Position numbers and translations under genes: made by a program
NCBI GenBank assembly: GCA_038380435.1
Contig: JAWZYU010000028.1
Coordinates: forward strand, 39,119,095-39,183,094
Source: Ryuthela nishihirai
Taxonomy: Eukaryota > Arthropoda > Arachnida > Araneae > Heptathelidae
Length of the DNA stretch: 64,000 nucleotides
Reading direction: 5' to 3'
Shown: piece after piece, positions 59,186 to 64,000 of the stretch
How positions within the stretch are numbered: the stretch's first letter is position 1
Layout of the letters: the number at the start of each line of letters is the position of its first letter
The notes under the pieces: generated by a model
The model's input: the letters and a program-made list of their open reading frames with translations, nothing else
What the model was told of the DNA's origin: nothing
Database searches by the model: none

Positions 59186-59262
59186 ACAGTCGTATCAGAA
59201 TAATATGACCACCTACCATAGTATATGTATGGTAGGTGGTCATATTATTCTGATACGACTGT
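59186..59262. repeat. Perfect 35-bp hairpin upstream of the gene
   Basis: acagtcgtatcagaataata (first 20 of 35 bases) pairs exactly with 59228-59262 across a 7-base loop (gtatatg). A perfect long stem with a tiny loop implies a recent origin. Confidence 0.95.
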
Positions 59263-59284
59263 TTATAATATATTCCTGAATTTT

Positions 59285-59400
59285 TGCTAATTCACCACTG
59301 GCACCATCTATGTCAGGAATCGGGCAGCCAAACTGCCACATATGATGATAATAATATTTGTCACTCATGCTCGCAGCATTCCAACACCTTAAGAATTAAT
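59285..59400 (+). repeat. SINE-4-like fragment
   Basis: Shares ttcaccactggcaccatctatgtcaggaat and catatgatgataataatatttgt with the 3.4 kb copy; the tRNA-like box is lost. Confidence 0.5.
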
Positions 59401-59677
59401 TTTCAGGTTGCAAAAGTAACTTTCTCTCTTTTGATCAAATACATTTCTATGGACAAAACAACATTTTAGCTCTAAATAGCTTATTATTATATATCCATTA
59501 GAAATTGTCATATTTTCCTATGTGCCGAATGTAAACATATTTGGAATAATTAATTTTTTTTATCCCTCAAACTATTACATCATGCACGTAGCTTTACAAG
59601 CAGATTCACAAAAACTACAGGTTGGCCAATTTAAATTTTACTGTGCATGCAATCTCAATGTATGGATATCAAGTTGG

Positions 59678-59981
59678 ATTACTTCTGACAGGCATTTTTT
59701 TGCACACAATAGGCTAAATTGGCAGGTCACAAGGGCTCAGATAATGTTGAAAGGAATCCACTGGACAGTTGTATGAGATATTGATAGCAGCCTCCCATTG
59801 ACATCCAGTGTGTTCTTCAACATGCACAGGGGTCAGGCTTTATGTCCCACCTGATGGTCAACAGCCTTTCCAAACCTATCAGTGTCCCTTTTCTGACCAA
59901 GGGTAGATAGTGGAGAGGAATCTCAATGCTGGCACGGATATGATACAAACTCAAGAACTGCAGATTACAAGCCTGGTGCAC
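59678..59981 (-). mobile_element. SINE-1 remnant, diverged
   Basis: Block order of SINE-1 (ctgacaggcatttttttgcacac ... tccactggacag ... gtgttcttcaacatgcacagg ... gatacaaactcaagaactgcagattac) on the minus strand with many losses. Confidence 0.75.
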
Positions 59982-61160
59982 TGACACAAAACACACACCA
60001 TGGAGCTCAAGAGCACTTTGTATAAATGTTATTAGTCTTTGAGCATAATTTTCAGAACCCTTAAAAGCTCTAATAATTTTGCTAATTTCTCTTCCCACCC
60101 CACAATGCACATGACGTTTGGATGCATCCTTGTGTATTATAACATTTTCCTTGCAGACTGTATAACTCGTAACACCTAGATGAGTTAAACTGTTTAAAAT
60201 GCAAGGTTTTACTAATTCCTTGCCTAGTAAAATCAAAATTACATTACTAATAACACAATATTTCGTAAACATTAAAATCAAAATTGTCAAATACTTTAAA
60301 AGTTTTGTTTTTTCCCTGCAATAAACGATGCTTTTTTTCAGCGTTGTTAAATACTCACTTGTTTTACATGGATAAATTTATATTTTGTGATAAACCATTT
60401 TGTAAAATGTAACAACCTAGATCCCTGATGTAATACTCTGCTCATAAGAACTATTCAATATTCACTTGGCAACTCACAAATGCTGTGTTGCCAAAGGTTG
60501 AAGAAAAGTGCTAATTTCCGAAAGATTTTTTTTTCCTATTTATCATTCACACACACACAATTACCGAAACCTCAGATTTATATCTAGCTGCTGGAATGAT
60601 GCTAATAAACCCATATTGAATTTTCATTTTCTTGCTGGAATCCCAAATTTAACTACTATTTTCAGCCTTTTAAGCTCCTTATCTCAAAATTTTGGGCAAA
60701 GTTGATATTTAAACGATTTTATTTCAGTTATTGCTGTTTAAACAAACGATGTGTTTAAGCAGAAATGATTTAATTTTTACTTAATATTCAGGCAAGTTTT
60801 GTATTAATGCACTGTTAAAACTATTTTGAGATATTGACAAAATCCAGTTCTTCAGATCAGCGTTGTTTTCAAATGCAAAATTGAGGTTGCTTGTTTTTGG
60901 TTTCTTTTCCATATTTATCACAGCACTTTTGGTTCTTTAATTCTAGGGATTATAAATTCACTTTTTTCATGGATAGTCTAGTTGCGTGATTGGCGCTTCC
61001 GTTTTTAATTATTTGCTATTAAATGTTTTAGGACTACCATATTTTTTTTATGCACCATGCAGTTTTTGAAGTATCAGCAATTTTTTCTACCTTTACTATT
61101 GTTTTAAGTTTTAAATTAACTTACTGTTAGAGTTCACAGCAGCTCTTAACAGTTTTTTTT
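59982..61160. other. Upstream DNA, nothing firm
   Basis: AT-rich sequence upstream of exon 1. A non-coding first exon of the helicase gene could lie here or further right, but I cannot place it. Confidence 0.5.
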
Positions 61161-61400
61161 TTACAATATTCCTAAGCGTGCCTACCGGTTTCAACCATCT
61201 GTGTGGTCATCGTCACGAGCACTCGACTCGTCACGAGCTGCTCGTGACGATGACTTACATATTCTTTGCTCTATAGTTAGAGCACCGCCTCTTCTAAGAC
61301 ACTGTCTGTTGATTCGCGAAAAAAGCATATTCCTTCTCAACGAAGTTTCTCCGCTAAATGGCGCTGATCACCTAGTAAAGCGCATAAAGCGTACTGTTCC
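61160..61400. promoter_or_regulatory. CpG-rich patch, candidate promoter
   Basis: CpG dinucleotides are much denser here (about 20 in 240 bases) than in surrounding DNA. It lies about 2.5 kb upstream of the splice acceptor that precedes the start codon, so it could hold the first exon. It could equally be a transposon piece. Confidence 0.3.
61206..61254. repeat. CpG-rich inverted repeat, 16-bp arms
   Basis: gtcatcgtcacgagca (61206-61221) and its exact reverse complement (61239-61254) enclose ctcgactcgtcacgagc, which itself repeats cgtcacgag. Next to it, caaccatctgtgtggtc and taccggtttc on the plus strand. Confidence 0.9.
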
Positions 61401-61638
61401 CTTGACTTATTATAGCAATCGTACCATACGTTTTTAAATTTTATAGTGTTTTATTGCTTAATTTGCTGAAAATCGTGATTTTTTTTATTACTTTTGTTCA
61501 GTTTTTTCATCATAACTTCCTGAAGGAATAGAAGGTATGTATAAATTTTATTTTGAGTTATAGAGAGTAGTTTGTTAAAGACACGAAGTAAATGTAATCC
61601 CTAGAATTAAAGAACCAAATTATAATGAAAGAGAAAAA

Positions 61639-61833
61639 ATACCCCCTCAAGCAGGTGCTTGCCACAGAGGTCTGACAGGAACCTGTCAGTTTATATGCCA
61701 CAGTAGAAGATCTGAGAGGATGGCAGGACCTCAGCAGAAAAACGACACATACATCCATGCCTTACCCGGGGCTCGAACCCAGGTCCCTTAGATCAGTAGC
61801 CAAGCGCGCTAACCACTCAGCCATGGGACGGCT
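61639..61833 (-). mobile_element. SINE-2 copy, full length
   Basis: Head cccatggctgagtggttagc (minus strand) and tail complete. Flanked by exact 13-bp target duplications tgaaagagaaaaa (61626-61638 and 61834-61846). Confidence 0.94.
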
Positions 61834-61849
61834 TGAAAGAGAAAAACTG

Positions 61850-63300
61850 AAGGAAATTTGTGATATTCCCACTGGTATGAAAAAAGTAAGTTTCATTATC
61901 ATTTAGAAAATTTGTTGTGGTTCTTTGTTAGTAGTTATACACTGAATGATTAAAAGTACTACCCCACAGGGAAACAGACAAAACGTTTTAAAAGGACAAA
62001 CGTGATTTCAGTGGTAATTGAGTGTATTTCAACATATTGGTTAATAATATTCAATGGTTATAATAATTTTATTAAATAAATTAAAAATTATTAGACTGTA
62101 TAATTTAAAGCACACAATATTAATTAACCATACGGTAGTCCCATGTGAATTACAGATTCTATATATTTTTTAACTGGAAATTTCAAAGTTATAATTATTA
62201 ATTCGAAATATTTTGGGTATTCTTCTGCTTCGTCAGTCAAGCTATCAAGCTAAAGATTCCTATCAGTTATTAACTGATACTTTACACATTTATTAAGCAC
62301 AATGCCATCTCTTAGGATTAGTAGGGTATTGATTTTGTTTATCCCTGCAATTCTCAATGCCCTATCACTCAAATAACTGTCACATCTGCTCCTTTTTATA
62401 CAGAAGAGTACAGATGGTTTCAAAAATAGCCTGTTTAAAATGGTCCCATTCCTCCTCTACTTCAATTGTAAGCCCGCTTTCAAACTTATGAAGGTAAACT
62501 GTGGCTATTTCTGGTTCTTTCAAAAATTCATTGTTAAAGGAAACTCTTAAGAAATATTTACAATATTTCTATATGACACAATATTACACAATCTTCAATT
62601 GCAACACACTTTTGACAAGGAAATAGTGAGACCCATTTTCGGCTTATTATGTGACCTGGTATTGCTAACCAAACTAATTCATTTGCTCTAAATATATAAC
62701 CAACCATATTCCTAAAAAGCCAATTAGGAAACCATCTGTATTTATAAATTTACTGATTACTCGTGTAAAATTATCGCTGACATAGCATGAATCGAACCCA
62801 CAACTTTCCAGATGCTGCCACATCCATGCCAGAGCTCTCTGTATAAGTGTTATTCTCAAACCTTTAAATTTACTTACTTCCATGATATGTTTCCTATTCC
62901 CCTGCAACTACCAACGCCAAAAGGACCTATCACCTTTGGGGATCTCTGAATAATAACTTGCAATTGTTAGAGAATGATTAAGTCCATAAAAGCAAAAAGA
63001 GTAGTAAGAGAAATTTATTTTTCTTTAAAACTGTTCTTGTCTATAAGTTTAAGTACATTTCCCCAAAAATTTATTTGCTTTGGGACAAAAAAAAATAGCT
63101 GTTGAACAGTTCTGGGATGAAAAAATTTAAGCACCTCTTTAACAGTTCTATTTAAGGAATGTCGTAAAAGGGCAATTTATTTTTTATTTCACCGTATGTT
63201 AATGACACTATCGGCATTACTAAGCAGATTTTCTTTTTCCACGCTATTAAATAATTGATATTTTTGGTTGTGTATCTTATAAATGCATCAATGACAGTAC
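61850..63300. other. Upstream DNA, little recognised
   Basis: AT-rich. A tRNA-like trace on the minus strand near 62,780-62,850 (gaatcgaacccacaactttcc) is probably a SINE remnant. No gene seen. Confidence 0.45.
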
Positions 63301-63309
63301 TTCATACGT

Positions 63310-63450
63310 TGAAACGCGCTCTTAGGTCTCTGTGTATACTAGGTGGCCACTACCATCTGGCGGCCAACTCGCGAAGTAGTCGGCACACTTGACCTATTCG
63401 TAAGCGTGCTGTCACTGTGCTAACAAACGACAGAATATGTTTAAAAATGG
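63310..63450. promoter_or_regulatory. CpG-rich patch, candidate promoter
   Basis: Dense CpG (acgcgc, ggcggcc, ctcgcgaag, gtcggc, ttcgtaagcg, aaacgac) within otherwise AT-rich DNA, directly before a short plus-strand frame. Could drive a gene to the right, the helicase gene to the left, or both. Confidence 0.3.
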
Positions 63451-63520
63451 GTCAGTGTGTAATAAATGGATGCCTTAATAAGCTTCGAAAACGATCAAAG
63501 GGATAACATTTCATAATCCT
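63447..63520 (+). pseudogene. THAP-domain-like start, frameshifted
   Basis: Encodes MGQCVINGCLNKLRKRSKG, then a stop; shifting one base gives GITFHNPK. The pattern C-x4-C...G..FH..P is that of the start of THAP zinc-finger domains, found in host genes and P-element-type transposases. Short, and a break lies inside it, so it may be a relic or a chance match. Confidence 0.3.
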
Positions 63521-64000
63521 AAAGTTTTGCTTTGTAAATTTAAAATTTTTTTGTTATTGTAACTATTTTTGACAGTAGCGTAGTTAGGACTTGAGGAAGG
63601 GGTGGAGGGGGGGGATAGCGTAAACTTGTGGAAGAGAGCTGCGAAAATTTTCCAGTGTTTTAAATGTAAACTGATTAAACAAAGGTTTATTATAAATTTA
63701 GAGAAAGAAGTAATAAATCAAGAAACGGAAGAAAACGCACTTTATTCATTTTCTATGCTCTTGATGTACCCTACCGAAAGGTTGCAGAATTTCCGTTATG
63801 ACAGTGAGAACCTAACTTGGAAGTCTTTAACTTCTAAAATATCAATTAATGGAAAATATTCCATCTATAGTTAAATAAATAATAGTGTAAAAATTTGGCC
63901 TATAAATTCTAAAATATGCATTAATGGAAGATAAATTAAAGATCATAATCAAATCTATTTAAATATCCACTTTCAACATTAGAAACCTTTGATTAAACAA
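63521..64000. other. Right edge, unassigned
   Basis: A 90-codon plus-strand frame (63,602-63,874) has no recognisable domain and ordinary AT-rich composition. A short G run lies at 63,607-63,614. A short direct repeat (ttctaaaatat.aattaatggaa) occurs at 63,833 and 63,906. Confidence 0.35.

Noticed and set aside
61201..61437. 78-codon plus-strand frame
   Set aside because: Covers the inverted repeat and has no domain similarity; more likely non-coding.
63602..63874. 90-codon plus-strand frame at the right edge
   Set aside because: No recognisable domain, AT-rich composition like the surrounding DNA, no splice-site support.

Overview
The window is eukaryotic nuclear DNA from an animal. It is AT-rich, has kilobase-sized introns, and carries typical metazoan repeats: Tc1/mariner, hAT, piggyBac-type, Penelope-like and non-LTR elements plus several tRNA-derived SINE families. 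An arthropod, perhaps a chelicerate, is my guess from the repeat style; the sequence does not prove it.

One conserved protein gene dominates. It lies on the minus strand from 58,750 (start codon) to 2,598 (last exon seen) and runs off the left edge. I assembled 15 coding exons whose splice phases all agree, giving 749 residues with no stop or frameshift. The product is the superfamily 1 helicase IGHMBP2 (SMUBP-2): an N-terminal region starting [15 protein letters not shown], a beta-barrel region, the full helicase motif set and the first part of an R3H domain. The rest of R3H and the usual AN1-type zinc finger would lie beyond base 1. Exon 9 (24,378-24,560) is hidden under an overlapping plus-strand frame and supplies the QYRMH motif. 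The intron after exon 5 has a GC instead of a GT donor.

Everything else is intronic or upstream DNA and is mostly repeats. SINE-1 (tRNA head with a CGT anticodon loop, about 380 bp, long target duplications) has about 15 copies. SINE-2 (serine/leucine-type tRNA head, about 190 bp) has 8. Two looser tRNA-like families also occur. DNA transposon remnants include a Tc1-like copy split by a solo LTR inside its catalytic FQQD motif, a 1.6-kb hAT element with 8-bp target duplications, mariner pieces, a 226-bp hAT MITE 52 bp from a splice donor, and a piggyBac-like MITE flanked by TTAA. Two solo LTRs of one family each have exact 4-bp target duplications. A Penelope-like GIY-YIG fragment has a hammerhead-like motif downstream.

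The right end (58.8-64 kb) is upstream of the gene. A splice acceptor 36 bases before the start codon shows the gene has an upstream untranslated exon. CpG-rich patches near 61.2-61.4 kb and 63.3-63.5 kb are the best promoter candidates. The second contains a short frame resembling the start of a THAP domain. I found no complete undescribed system; the strongest unusual points are the GC-AG intron beside a perfect hairpin, the nested transposons, and several large perfect palindromes.
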